64,000 nt of DNA from Prevotellamassilia timonensis (lineage in GTDB: Bacteria > Bacteroidota > Bacteroidia > Bacteroidales > Bacteroidaceae), in NCBI RefSeq assembly GCF_900106785.1, contig NZ_LT629841.1, positions 57,266 through 121,265 on the forward strand. The letters are read 5' to 3'. The notes under the pieces were generated by a model. That model was not told the DNA's origin. It made no database searches and worked only from the letters and a program-made list of their open reading frames with translations. Position numbers and translations under genes: made by a program. Positions 1 to 8,423 of this stretch are shown piece after piece (the first letter of the stretch is position 1; every line of letters starts with the position of its first letter).

Positions 1-41
1 TGGCGCACCCGACAAACCCTGTGGAGTAGGCCGTGCAGATG

Positions 42-1130
42 CTAACCCAAAACTGTTGCTAAACGATACATGAAGAATGGTATGTCTATGACTCCTTTTA
101 CTTGTGCACGAAAGCATTTGATCTTTGAGTTCAACGATTCAGCTGAAGCGTTAGTCTTACGTCCGTCAAAGTAGTTCAGGATTTCATCCTCATAGAATCT
201 GATGGTATCGCGTACGGACTTGATTTCACGCAGAGTGCAGGAAGCCACTTTCTCATACCACCCCTTGAAATTCTGTTTGGCAGTCTCCTTTGTGAGTTTC
301 TTGTTTCTGAATATGGCTCTAAGGGAGTTGATCAGATTGTATGCTTCTTCAAGTTTTGGGTAGAGTGCGAAAAGTATCTTCGCACGCTTTTTCTGCGTTG
401 CGCTCCACTTCTCTCGGCTCATGGACAATTGCTTGCGACATCGTGTCTGTGCCTCTACAAGAGTCTCGCCATTTTCAAGCCTTTTGGGTTCAAAGCGAGT
501 GTTCAGCCTCATAGGCTTTCTTCCGCGCTTGCTCTTCTTCCAGTTCTTCCCATGCCTTTTCCTCATTCGCTCGCGGTAAGCCTTTCTCTGCGCTGCCAGA
601 TTTTCGAGGTATTTGCGAAACTCTGCCTTCTGTCTGTTCGCCTCCTTTACGGCTTTTCGTTTCAGGCGCAGGCGTATCTCTTCGCAGCCCTCTCCACCGC
701 GTTTTACGACATGGAAGCAGTCACGTATGACTGTGGCTTTAGGGAATGCCTCTCGGGCTATGACACGCATGCAATCTGAGAGATCCATCGTGATATTCTC
801 AACCATTTCACGCTTATCTGCAGGTAGTTGCATGAGAACCTTCAGTACGTCAGCAGGATTCGTTCCCTTGACTACTGCTATGATTGCACCCTTGCGACCA
901 TGGGCATCCTTGTTGTGAACGATAGTGTACAGTTCGCCCTGGAGGGAGGTCTCGTCTATGCCTTGCTCCTTACCTACGTTTTGCGGAATAAGAATCCACT
1001 TGGATGCGTGATCCTTCTGCTCCCACGTCTCGAAGTTACTCAGGGCGTCCTTGTATCTTTTGGCAAACGTGGAGCTGTTAATCATGTACGTATAACCAAT
1101 CTGACGAGCGGTTATCGTCTCAGAGTCCAT
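42..1130 (-). CDS. DDE transposase, ISL3-type (IS orfB)
   Basis: The catalytic transposase of the insertion sequence, 362 aa. The layout fits the ISL3-type DDE fold. A first acidic residue is in GIDET (D59). A second block has the family-typical order MDLSDC then FHVVKR, giving D116 or D119. A third acidic residue is E331 in NASAESLNSK, followed by an arginine- and lysine-rich tail. A long basic helical insert (about 150-250) separates the second and third blocks. Its ATG overlaps the end of orfA by 11 bases in the +1 frame, so it could be made by translational coupling or by a frameshift at the upstream run of seven T. No disruption is visible, so the element may be active. Confidence 0.85.
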   Translation of the reverse strand: MDSETITARQIGYTYMINSSTFAKRYKDALSNFETWEQKDHASKWILIPQNVGKEQGIDETSLQGELYTIVHNKDAHGRKGAIIAVVKGTNPADVLKVLMQLPADKREMVENITMDLSDCMRVIAREAFPKATVIRDCFHVVKRGGEGCEEIRLRLKRKAVKEANRQKAEFRKYLENLAAQRKAYRERMRKRHGKNWKKSKRGRKPMRLNTRFEPKRLENGETLVEAQTRCRKQLSMSREKWSATQKKRAKILFALYPKLEEAYNLINSLRAIFRNKKLTKETAKQNFKGWYEKVASCTLREIKSVRDTIRFYEDEILNYFDGRKTNASAESLNSKIKCFRAQVKGVIDIPFFMYRLATVLG

Positions 1131-1521
1131 TCGCCCTCTTTAAAAAAAGCGCGAAGTCCTTCGCGTATCGAGTGCCCTTATGCTTCAGTTCAAACTCCTT
1201 GTCAAGGTCAACACTTCTTGTTGTGCCATCCGGCATTGTCCAACGCCTTCTTCGTATGTGAAGTACCGCCTTCTTGTCTCGGGCTGGATAGTCAAGTAAA
1301 CATGATTCTTCCCCAAAACCATTGCTCACGGAATCCTTCATGTCTGGTGTGCGATTGTCGCGCTCATCCAGATAGATGTGAAGCTCTGTTGTGTAAAGAA
1401 CATCCTTGTCCAGAGTACGCTGTGTTGCAAAGTCTGTCACCTCGAAATATTTAAGAACTCCTTCGGGGAGGAAATATGAGGCGAGGCCCTCATACATATT
1501 TTTATTGCCATTCTGATTCAT
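1120..1521 (-). CDS. IS accessory ORF / transposase N-terminal region (orfA)
   Basis: A 133-aa protein encoded upstream of the transposase in the same element. It resembles the small N-terminal-region proteins that accompany ISAon1-type transposases in Bacteroidetes. This is recalled family knowledge and was not searched. Visible features are a basic RRRRW segment near 90 and a lysine-rich end, compatible with DNA binding to the inverted repeats. Only four bases separate the -7 box TACCTTTG (minus, 1533-1526) from the ATG, so the transcript probably has almost no leader. Near its 3' end lies CTTTTTTTAAAG, a possible slippery site, just before the overlap with orfB. Confidence 0.7.
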   Translation of the reverse strand: MNQNGNKNMYEGLASYFLPEGVLKYFEVTDFATQRTLDKDVLYTTELHIYLDERDNRTPDMKDSVSNGFGEESCLLDYPARDKKAVLHIRRRRWTMPDGTTRSVDLDKEFELKHKGTRYAKDFALFLKRANGL

Positions 1522-1624
1522 AGTGCAAAGGTACTACTTTTGGGCAATCATGTATCGTTTGGCAACTCAGTTTTTGGGTTAGCATCTGCACAGCCCTCCA
1601 CAGGGTTTGTCGGGTGCGCCCACA

Positions 1625-1878
1625 AAACGCTACCACTAAACGCAAGCACTAATGGGGGCGACGCGTCCCGCGTCGGGCATTAAGGCAAAGGCCAATATAC
1701 CAAATAAAGGCTCACAGACAGCACTAATTACATGCCTGCCTGTGAACCTTTGCCTTGATGCCCGACGCGGGACGCGTCGCCCCCATTAGTGCTTGCGTTT
1801 AGTGGTAGCGTTTTGTGCTTGCGTTTAGAGGTTGCATTTAGTACTTGCATTTAGTGCTTGCGTTTAGTGGTAGCGTTT
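1625..1878. repeat. PAL13 element 1 (type A interior)
   Basis: Left 13-bp units lie at 1625-1650 (two). The left arm is 1651-1680 and the right arm 1758-1787, perfectly complementary over most of their length. Seven right-hand 13-bp units (AGTGCTTGCGTTT and variants) run 1788-1878. The interior holds a second hairpin, AAAGGCTCACAGACAG at 1706-1721 against a near-complement ending at 1751. The gap between the insertion sequence and the fucosidase holds nothing else recognisable. Confidence 0.9.
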
Positions 1879-1982
1879 TTTTTGCAGACTTTGTTAATAC
1901 GTCACCCTATCAAATGACGTAACTCATTAATTTTCAATGCGCGCTATTCCACGACACAAAAAGTGATGAAGTCAGGCAACCC

Positions 1983-4466
1983 TTAGCGCCACGCCAACTT
2001 GCCCTGGCTCAGGGTGATGGTGTAGCTGCGGCCCTTGTGTGTGGGCAGGTCGAGCGTGTGGCTGCCGTAACGCAGGTGGCACATGCCGCCCGAACCCGAG
2101 GTGATAACAGCTTGCTTGAGCTGGCCTCCCGCCCATGACAGGCTCACGCCAAAGTTGCCACGGGCACGCAGTCCGCTGATGCTGCCCTCAGGCCACGCGT
2201 CGGGCAGCGAGGGCAACAGATCGAGACAACCGGCATGGCTCTGCAGCAGCATTTCGGTTACGCCGGCCGTGCCGCCAAAGTTGCCGTCTATCTGGAAGGG
2301 TGGATGAATGTCCCACAAATTGTCGGCCGTACCATTCTTCAGCAGGTTACCGTATAGTATATATGAGTGGTTGCCATCGTGCAAACGCGCCCATTGGTTG
2401 AGTTTCCAACCCATGCTCCAACCGGTTGCACCGTCGCCGCGGTGTTCGAGCACCACACGTGCGGCGTTGGCCAGTGCGGGTGTGGTGAGCGGCGATATGG
2501 TGTGCCCCGGGTGCAGACCAAACAGGTGGTTTACGTGTCGGTGCTCATCGTTGGGGTCGTCAATGTCGCGGCTCCACTCCATCAGTTGGCCGTAGCGTCC
2601 TATTTTGTAGGGCGCGAGGTGTTGCAGTATCTTTTGCCAGCGGGCCACATCGGCCTGGTCGGTGCCAAGCACATTGGCAGCTGCTATGCAGTCCTCCAAT
2701 ATCTCGCGTATCACGGCATGGGTAAAGGTGGTGCCCTCGTCTATCGGTCCGTGCTCGGGCGAGGTAGAGGGTGCGGCCGTCAGGGTGTCGGTGCCGGGCT
2801 TTTGCCACAGAAAGTCCTCGCAGAAGAGGGCGCAGCCCTTCATCAACGGGTAAGCAGTGCGACGCAAAAACTTGGCATCGCGTGTGTAGTCATAATAGTC
2901 CCACAGGTGTGTGGCGAGCCACGATGCAGCCATCGGGTTGTAGTTCCACGACATGTCAGCTCCCTCGAGCGGCGCTGTAAAGCCGAAGATGTTGGCCGAG
3001 ATGCCGGCTGCCCAGCCCCTTGCGCCCCAGTAGGCCCGGGCTGTGCGTTCACCGGGTTTTTCGAGCAGACGTATGAATTTGGTGAGTGGTTCGGTGCATT
3101 CTGTCAGATTGGTGGGCAGCGCCGGCCAATAGTTCATTTGCAAATTGATGTTGTTGTGATAGTCCACGCGCCATGGGCCGTCCACATTGTTGTGCCACAT
3201 GCCCTGCAAGTTGGCAGGCAGGTTGCCGGGACGCGACGACGCAATGAGCAAATAGCGGCCATACTGGTAGTAGAGCGTTTCGAGCTGCGGGTCGGCCACG
3301 CCCTTTCGGTAGTCGGCCAGGCGCTCATTGGTGGGCTTGTGCCGCTGGGCGTCAGTGCCTTCAGCCAGCGTAAAGTGCACGCGGTTGAAGAGCGAGGCGT
3401 AGTCCTTGTAATGTTCGGCGAACAACTTGTCGTAACCACGTTTCACGGCTTTGGACATCCACCTCTCGGTAGTTTGCACGGGATTTACGCCCACATAGGC
3501 CTTTGCATCGCCAAAGTCGGGATTGTAGTTGGGCGCATAGTCGGTGTCGGCCGTGAGGTATATTACAGCCTCATCGGCACCATCAACTACCAGTTGGCCG
3601 TTGTTGTAATGCGTGGTACCGTTTTTAGTCACCACTTTGATGCGCACCACATACTGCATTTGGTTGTTGTCAAGACGTGCCACGTAGCACATCTGCCCGT
3701 TTTGGCCGTCGCCAGTGAAATGTCCCTCACTCACGGGGTTGGGAGCGTAATTCAGCACAAAATGCTGTTGGCCGGGCTTGTCGGCCGTGAGGCGCACCAC
3801 CATCACGTTGGCGGGATACGACACAAAGGTTTGTCGCTTGTAGCTCACCCCGTTGGCTGCGGTAAAGCTCACCGTGGCATAAGCCGAGTCAACCGACAGG
3901 GCACGCCGGTAGTGGCTGATGCCCTGCTCGCTGATATTTGTGGCAAACGTCAGTTCGCCCATGGTGGTAAAGGAGCCAAAGCGGAACTGTGGCTCGCCTG
4001 TGGCCTCGTAGGGCACGGTGCTGTTAAAGTTTTGGGTGGTGAGTTGTGCGGCCTTGTCCCAGTCGCCGTCGGCAAATGCCTGCCGTATGTCCTTGAGCAC
4101 ATGTGCCGACTGTTTGTTCTGGTTCCAATAGTCGGCAGCGCCCTTGGCCGTGTTGGGACCGCCGCGCCACAGTGTCTTTTCATTCAGCGTGTAGCGCTCT
4201 GTGGCCACACTGCCCATCACATTGCAGCCTATGCTGCCATTGCCCAGGGGCAGTGAGCGGTACTCCCACTCGTGGTCGGAGTTTACTGCCGAGTCGCCGG
4301 CACGCACGGGTTTGTTGGCCTTGTTATACTTTTCGGGGTGGCCGCCCCACCAGCACTGCTGGCCCTTGAGCGAGGTGGGCTGGTCGAACCACACCACATT
4401 GTGCTGCGCCTGCAGGTGTACCGATCCGGCCACGAGGAGCAATGATGTAAGTAAGGGTAAACGCAT
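1983..4466 (-). CDS. GH95 alpha-L-fucosidase, secreted
   Basis: Predicted to release terminal alpha-1,2-linked L-fucose from host or milk glycans by an inverting mechanism, as known for GH95. From the ATG at 4466 it is 827 aa with a signal peptide (RLPLLTSLLLVAGSVHLQAQ). An upstream ATG at 4553 would put 29 extra residues before the signal peptide, so 4466 is preferred. Visible family motifs are LPLGNGSIG (about 72), NLQGMW with DYHNNINLQMNYWP (about 419-449; the asparagines match the known activating pair), SPEHGP (E571, candidate acid) and FQIDGNFGG (D727). A C-terminal beta domain follows. It is transcribed away from queG and separated from it by a short repeat-bearing spacer. Confidence 0.93.
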   Translation of the reverse strand: MRLPLLTSLLLVAGSVHLQAQHNVVWFDQPTSLKGQQCWWGGHPEKYNKANKPVRAGDSAVNSDHEWEYRSLPLGNGSIGCNVMGSVATERYTLNEKTLWRGGPNTAKGAADYWNQNKQSAHVLKDIRQAFADGDWDKAAQLTTQNFNSTVPYEATGEPQFRFGSFTTMGELTFATNISEQGISHYRRALSVDSAYATVSFTAANGVSYKRQTFVSYPANVMVVRLTADKPGQQHFVLNYAPNPVSEGHFTGDGQNGQMCYVARLDNNQMQYVVRIKVVTKNGTTHYNNGQLVVDGADEAVIYLTADTDYAPNYNPDFGDAKAYVGVNPVQTTERWMSKAVKRGYDKLFAEHYKDYASLFNRVHFTLAEGTDAQRHKPTNERLADYRKGVADPQLETLYYQYGRYLLIASSRPGNLPANLQGMWHNNVDGPWRVDYHNNINLQMNYWPALPTNLTECTEPLTKFIRLLEKPGERTARAYWGARGWAAGISANIFGFTAPLEGADMSWNYNPMAASWLATHLWDYYDYTRDAKFLRRTAYPLMKGCALFCEDFLWQKPGTDTLTAAPSTSPEHGPIDEGTTFTHAVIREILEDCIAAANVLGTDQADVARWQKILQHLAPYKIGRYGQLMEWSRDIDDPNDEHRHVNHLFGLHPGHTISPLTTPALANAARVVLEHRGDGATGWSMGWKLNQWARLHDGNHSYILYGNLLKNGTADNLWDIHPPFQIDGNFGGTAGVTEMLLQSHAGCLDLLPSLPDAWPEGSISGLRARGNFGVSLSWAGGQLKQAVITSGSGGMCHLRYGSHTLDLPTHKGRSYTITLSQGKLAWR

Positions 4467-4575
4467 AAGGTTCAGGGTTAATGATAGATGATTGGTGCCC
4501 CAACGCGGCTTGTCATAGGCTGGCGCTGCATTCAATGTGCGCGGCCGTGCCATGTGGTTGGGGGGAAAGATTGTT

Positions 4576-4618
4576 TGAAATATGTGTCTGTACGATAAGA
4601 AATATGTGTCTGTACAAT
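4576..4618 (-). promoter_or_regulatory. Tandem 18-bp direct repeat upstream of the fucosidase
   Basis: The sequence AAATATGTGTCTGTACRA occurs twice, 22 bases apart, about 110-150 bases upstream of the fucosidase start. The spacing is two helical turns, as expected for a dimeric or tandem regulator site. An operator role is inferred from position and spacing only. Confidence 0.35.
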
Positions 4619-4643
4619 AAATAATCTGCGGGCGCCGGGCGAC

Positions 4644-5657
4644 TCATAGGTTGTCGAGCGGCTCAAAGTTTTCGAGCGCTGCGGCTATATTACGCTTCAC
4701 ACCCTCAAATTTTGCCCGTTTCACCGCACTTTTCTTGAACAGCGCGCGGTATTGCTCGGGGGTGAGTTCGGCCCATTGTGCAGGTGTCATGTCGAGCAAG
4801 GCCTGCCGCGGCTGGAGCTGCGCTATGGTGGTGGGCTGCGCAAAACGGCGGTTCCACGGACAAGCCTCGGCACAGCGGTCGCAACCGTAAAAGCAGTGCT
4901 GCATGGCGTGCCGTGCCTCGGCGGGAATGTTGCCGCGCTGCTCAATGGTGAGGTACGACAGGCAGCGGCGGGCATCGAGTGTGCCGTCACCGCGCAAGGC
5001 GTGCATGGGACAAGCATCGAGGCAACTGCGGCACGTGCCGCAACGGTTTTGGCCCTTTTCATCGTAGGCATCGACCGGCTGTGTCAGCACCAGCTCGCCC
5101 AGAAAGTAGTAGCTGCCCATGCCGGGCATGACGAGCTGTGAGTTGCGTCCACGCCACCCAAGGCCGCACTGTTCGGCCCAATACTTTTCGTCTATCGGGG
5201 CGGTGTCGACAAAAGCGCGCCCGTCCTTGCCCTCGGTCAGACCCAAACGCTGCATCATGCCGCGCAGCATCTGCTTCACTACCTCGTGGTAGTCGGTGCC
5301 GTAGGCATAGCGCGACAAGCGGAGGGCGTTGCGACGATGAAATCGGGCTTTTTCGGCATTTCCGGCCTGCCCGCAGTGCGCTGCATCGGCCTCAGCGCCG
5401 GCCTCTGCCTCCCAATTGCCCGGATAATAGTTGGCAGCCACACTCACCACCGTCTGCGCCCCCTCAACAAGGCGGCGCGGGTCGAGCTTCAGCTCCACAT
5501 GGTTGGCCAGATACGCCATGTCGCCATGACAGCCCTCGGCCAGCCACTGCCGCAACTCGTGCTCGCGTGCAGCCGACACCCGTGTGGCACGTGCCACGCC
5601 ACAAGCGGCAAAGCCCTCGGCCAAAGCGGCCTGTTTGATTAACTGCAACTGGAGCAT
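4644..5657 (-). CDS. queG: Epoxyqueuosine reductase QueG
   Basis: A cytoplasmic iron-sulfur and cobalamin-dependent enzyme that reduces epoxyqueuosine to queuosine in tRNA. The ATG at 5657 (MLQLQLIKQA) gives 337 aa, the usual length; the open frame extends further upstream but into the preceding gene. The N-terminal part matches the DUF1730-type region (GVARATR, VVSVAANYYPG). Two ferredoxin-like clusters follow: CGTCRSCLDACP (about 195) and CFYGCDRCAEACPW (about 247). It lies five bases after the M16 protease stop and is the last gene of that block. Confidence 0.95.
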   Translation of the reverse strand: MLQLQLIKQAALAEGFAACGVARATRVSAAREHELRQWLAEGCHGDMAYLANHVELKLDPRRLVEGAQTVVSVAANYYPGNWEAEAGAEADAAHCGQAGNAEKARFHRRNALRLSRYAYGTDYHEVVKQMLRGMMQRLGLTEGKDGRAFVDTAPIDEKYWAEQCGLGWRGRNSQLVMPGMGSYYFLGELVLTQPVDAYDEKGQNRCGTCRSCLDACPMHALRGDGTLDARRCLSYLTIEQRGNIPAEARHAMQHCFYGCDRCAEACPWNRRFAQPTTIAQLQPRQALLDMTPAQWAELTPEQYRALFKKSAVKRAKFEGVKRNIAAALENFEPLDNL

Positions 5658-5662
5658 GGGCG

Positions 5663-6886
5663 TTACAAATATATGAGTGTGGTGAGGCGGTCGGGGGCAT
5701 ACACCTCGGCGGCCACGCGCTGCACTTCGTCGGCGGTTACGGCATTGATGGCACTTACTATGCGCTCGATGTCGCGGTGCAGCCCATAGTGCGCAAAGGT
5801 TTTGCCAAGGGCCAGGGCATGTCCTTCCGAGGCATCGGTCGATATGCCGACCTGTCCGCACAACTGTTTTTTGGCCGCTGCAAGCTGTGCTGCAGTGAGC
5901 GGTTTGTCGATGAAACGGCACAATTCGCGCTCGAGCAAGCGGCGGCAGCGCTTCACATCGTGGGTGTCGCAGCCAAAGTACACGTTCCAAAATCCGGTGT
6001 CGGGATAGGTATTGAGATATGAATCGACACTGTAAACAAGGCCAGCCTTCTCGCGCAAGGACAAGTTCAGACGCGAGTTCATGCCCGGCCCGCCCAACAT
6101 GTTGTTGAGTATGATAAGGGCAAAGCGTCTGGGGTCGGTGCCGGCATAGGCAGGCCCGCCCACCAGCACGTGGGCCTGGTGGGTGCCCTTGTCCACCACG
6201 CGCTCGGCGGGTGGCGCAAAACTGACGGTTTGAGCGCTGTTTTGCACGCTTTCACCGCAAGTGGCGGCGGGCAGCAGCTTGTTGAGCGTACGCACAATCT
6301 GACTGAAGGGCACATCGCCATACACATAGAAGGCGGCATTGTCGGGCCGGTAGTGGGCACGGGCAAAGCGGCACGCGTCGGCCGTGGTGTACTGGCGCAG
6401 GCGCTCGGCCGAACCCAGTATGTCGCGGCCAAGGGGCTGCCCGGCATACATCATCGACTCGAACTCGTCGAAGATGAGCTCGGCGGGCGAGTCCTTGTAG
6501 CTGTCTATCTCGTCGCATATCACCTCCACCTCCTTGTCTATCTCGCTCTGCGGGTAGGTGCTGTGAAACACGATGTCGGTAAGCAGGTCGGCGGCACGTG
6601 CAAAGTCCTGCTTCAGCACAGTGGCATAATACACCGTCTCCTGCTTGGTAGTATAAGCATTAAGGTCGCCGCCCACGCGCTCCAATCCGTTGGTTATGTG
6701 ACAGGCGCGGCGCCGCGTGGTGCCCTTAAACGACATGTGCTCTATAAAGTGTGCCATGCCGCTGTCGGCCCCAGCCTCGTGGCGCGTGCCGGCACACACC
6801 ACATAGCCGCAGTAGAGCACGGCCGACGGGCGGTGTTCATATATCACCCGCAGTCCGCAGGGCAGAGTTGTTTGGTTGTGTGCCAT
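5663..6886 (-). CDS. M16 family zinc metallopeptidase
   Basis: A pitrilysin/processing-peptidase family protein of 407 aa. The inverted zinc motif HFIEH is near residue 47, and the third zinc ligand is expected in EVICDEIDSYKD about 75 residues later. This short form has one active and one inactive half and usually works as a dimer. No signal peptide is seen, so it is probably cytoplasmic; the physiological substrate is unknown. Its ATG shares one base with the stop of the flippase gene (TAATG), which predicts translational coupling. Confidence 0.9.
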   Translation of the reverse strand: MAHNQTTLPCGLRVIYEHRPSAVLYCGYVVCAGTRHEAGADSGMAHFIEHMSFKGTTRRRACHITNGLERVGGDLNAYTTKQETVYYATVLKQDFARAADLLTDIVFHSTYPQSEIDKEVEVICDEIDSYKDSPAELIFDEFESMMYAGQPLGRDILGSAERLRQYTTADACRFARAHYRPDNAAFYVYGDVPFSQIVRTLNKLLPAATCGESVQNSAQTVSFAPPAERVVDKGTHQAHVLVGGPAYAGTDPRRFALIILNNMLGGPGMNSRLNLSLREKAGLVYSVDSYLNTYPDTGFWNVYFGCDTHDVKRCRRLLERELCRFIDKPLTAAQLAAAKKQLCGQVGISTDASEGHALALGKTFAHYGLHRDIERIVSAINAVTADEVQRVAAEVYAPDRLTTLIYL

Positions 6887-8382
6887 TATCGCTTAAAGTA
6901 TTTGCCCACCACGGGCAGGTTTGACAACGGAAAGTCGTAGTGCACCGTATGTGCCACAAACAGCACAATGCAGCCGGTGTTGACCAACAGGCGCAGCCAC
7001 ATTTGCGGCACATAAGCCTCCGACAGCTGCATCACTACAAAGAACAGCAACGCGATGGCCACATACACACCGATGCTCTTGAGCGGATAGTTGATAGGAT
7101 AGTAGCGCTGCCCCACAACATAGCTGAGTAGCATGGCGGTGCCATAACCGGCAAAACCGGCCCATGCGCAAGCCATGTAGCCATACTGCGGCACGAATAT
7201 CACATTGACGGCTATGAGCACGGCGCAACCTATGCCCGAGAACCACGCGCCCCAGATGGTGCGGTCGGTAAGTTTGTACCAAAACGACAGGTTGAAGTAC
7301 ACGCCCATCAGTATTTCGGCGGCCATCACAATGGGCACCACGCGCAGTCCGGGCCAATAATCGCGCCCGATGATGTGGCGCAGCACATCGATGTAGCCCA
7401 CCACCACAAGGAAGGCGAGCAGGGTGAATATAAGGAAATACTTCATGGCCGAGGCGTACACCTGCCGGCTGTCTTTGTCCTTGGCCTTGCCAAACACAAA
7501 GGGCTCGTAGGCGTAGCGGAAGGCTTGGGTTATCATGGCCATGATCATGGCTATCTTCGACGCGGCGCCATAGATGCCCAACTGGGCGTGAGCGTCGTTA
7601 CCTTTATATATATAGGGGAAGAGTATCTTGTCGGCCGTTTGGTTGAGTATGCCAGCAATGCCCAGCACCAATATAGGCCAGCTGTACGACATCATGCGCC
7701 CCACAAGGCGCTTGGTTTCGGCCCAACTGGCAAAACCACTGCCAAAGCCTTCCTTGAGCTCCTTGTAAAAGCAGAAGGTGATGCTGGCGGTGCAGGCCAG
7801 ATTGATGTAGAAGGCATAACCCACGTCGTGGCCATTGAGCACCACATAGTAGCCCACGTTGAGGGCGATGTTGAGCACGATGAACAGCAGTTTGAGGGCT
7901 GCAAACTTGAGCGGGCGTTTCTTGTAACGCAAGTAGGCAAAGGGTATGCACTGAAAGGCATCGATGGCCACGGTTACAAACATGGTCCACACATAGGCCG
8001 GGTGGTCGGCATAGCCCATGGCCGCACTCAGCGGGTGAATAAAGGCAAACACCAGGGCCACAAACAGCAGCGAGGTGCAGCCCACCATGGCAAGGGTGGT
8101 GGCATATACCCTGCGGGGGTCCTCACACTCCTTGTTCACGAAACGGAAAAAGGTAGTTTCCATGCCATACGTCAGTATAACCAGCAGCAGGGCCGTGTAG
8201 GCATACAGATTGGTTATGACGCCATAGCCGCCACTGGCGGCACTGATTTGGGCCGTGTAGAGCGGCACAAGCAAATAGTTGAGGAAACGTCCCACTATGC
8301 TCGACATGCCATAGATGGCGGTGTCCTTGGCAAGGCCCTTCATTCCGCCGGCCTTGCCCTGTGTAGTATGATTGTCTGACAT
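6886..8382 (-). CDS. Polysaccharide/oligosaccharide flippase (Wzx-like)
   Basis: A 498-aa integral membrane protein with about 12-14 hydrophobic segments. The N-terminus (KGLAKDTAIYGMSSIVGRFLNY) and the overall pattern match the polysaccharide transport branch of the MOP exporter superfamily. Such proteins move lipid-linked sugars across the inner membrane. No glycosyltransferases are adjacent, so the substrate cannot be inferred. It lies between the SpmAB-like gene (41-base gap) and the M16 protease (one-base overlap) in one minus-strand block. Confidence 0.88.
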   Translation of the reverse strand: MSDNHTTQGKAGGMKGLAKDTAIYGMSSIVGRFLNYLLVPLYTAQISAASGGYGVITNLYAYTALLLVILTYGMETTFFRFVNKECEDPRRVYATTLAMVGCTSLLFVALVFAFIHPLSAAMGYADHPAYVWTMFVTVAIDAFQCIPFAYLRYKKRPLKFAALKLLFIVLNIALNVGYYVVLNGHDVGYAFYINLACTASITFCFYKELKEGFGSGFASWAETKRLVGRMMSYSWPILVLGIAGILNQTADKILFPYIYKGNDAHAQLGIYGAASKIAMIMAMITQAFRYAYEPFVFGKAKDKDSRQVYASAMKYFLIFTLLAFLVVVGYIDVLRHIIGRDYWPGLRVVPIVMAAEILMGVYFNLSFWYKLTDRTIWGAWFSGIGCAVLIAVNVIFVPQYGYMACAWAGFAGYGTAMLLSYVVGQRYYPINYPLKSIGVYVAIALLFFVVMQLSEAYVPQMWLRLLVNTGCIVLFVAHTVHYDFPLSNLPVVGKYFKR

Positions 8383-8423
8383 AAAAAGGATTTATGTGTG
8401 TGTTATTGTAAATACTGCGTGGC

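Larger units (their letters stand above)
2..1620 (-). mobile_element. Two-ORF insertion sequence (ISL3/ISAon1-like)
   Basis: A complete insertion sequence bounded by imperfect terminal inverted repeats. The left end (from 2) and the right end (to 1620) both begin GGCGCACCCGACAAACCC when read inward. Similarity continues for about 70 bases, through GCTAACCCAAAA to CGATACATG. Two minus-strand ORFs lie inside. A Bacteroidetes -7 box, TACCTTTG, is read on the minus strand at 1533-1526. The window starts one base before the left end, so a target duplication cannot be checked. On the right the element abuts the 13-bp units of PAL13 element 1, so it may have inserted into or beside that repeat. Confidence 0.9.

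Noticed and set aside
2367-4256. A 629-codon open frame on the plus strand opposite the fucosidase gene
   Set aside because: The GH95 protein on the minus strand has all family motifs. The antisense frame is a codon-bias artefact without signal, domain or start context.
5658-5990. N-terminal extension of QueG by 111 residues
   Set aside because: The extension overlaps the end of the M16 protease gene and is arginine/histidine/proline-rich noise. The QueG family starts at the ATG at 5657.
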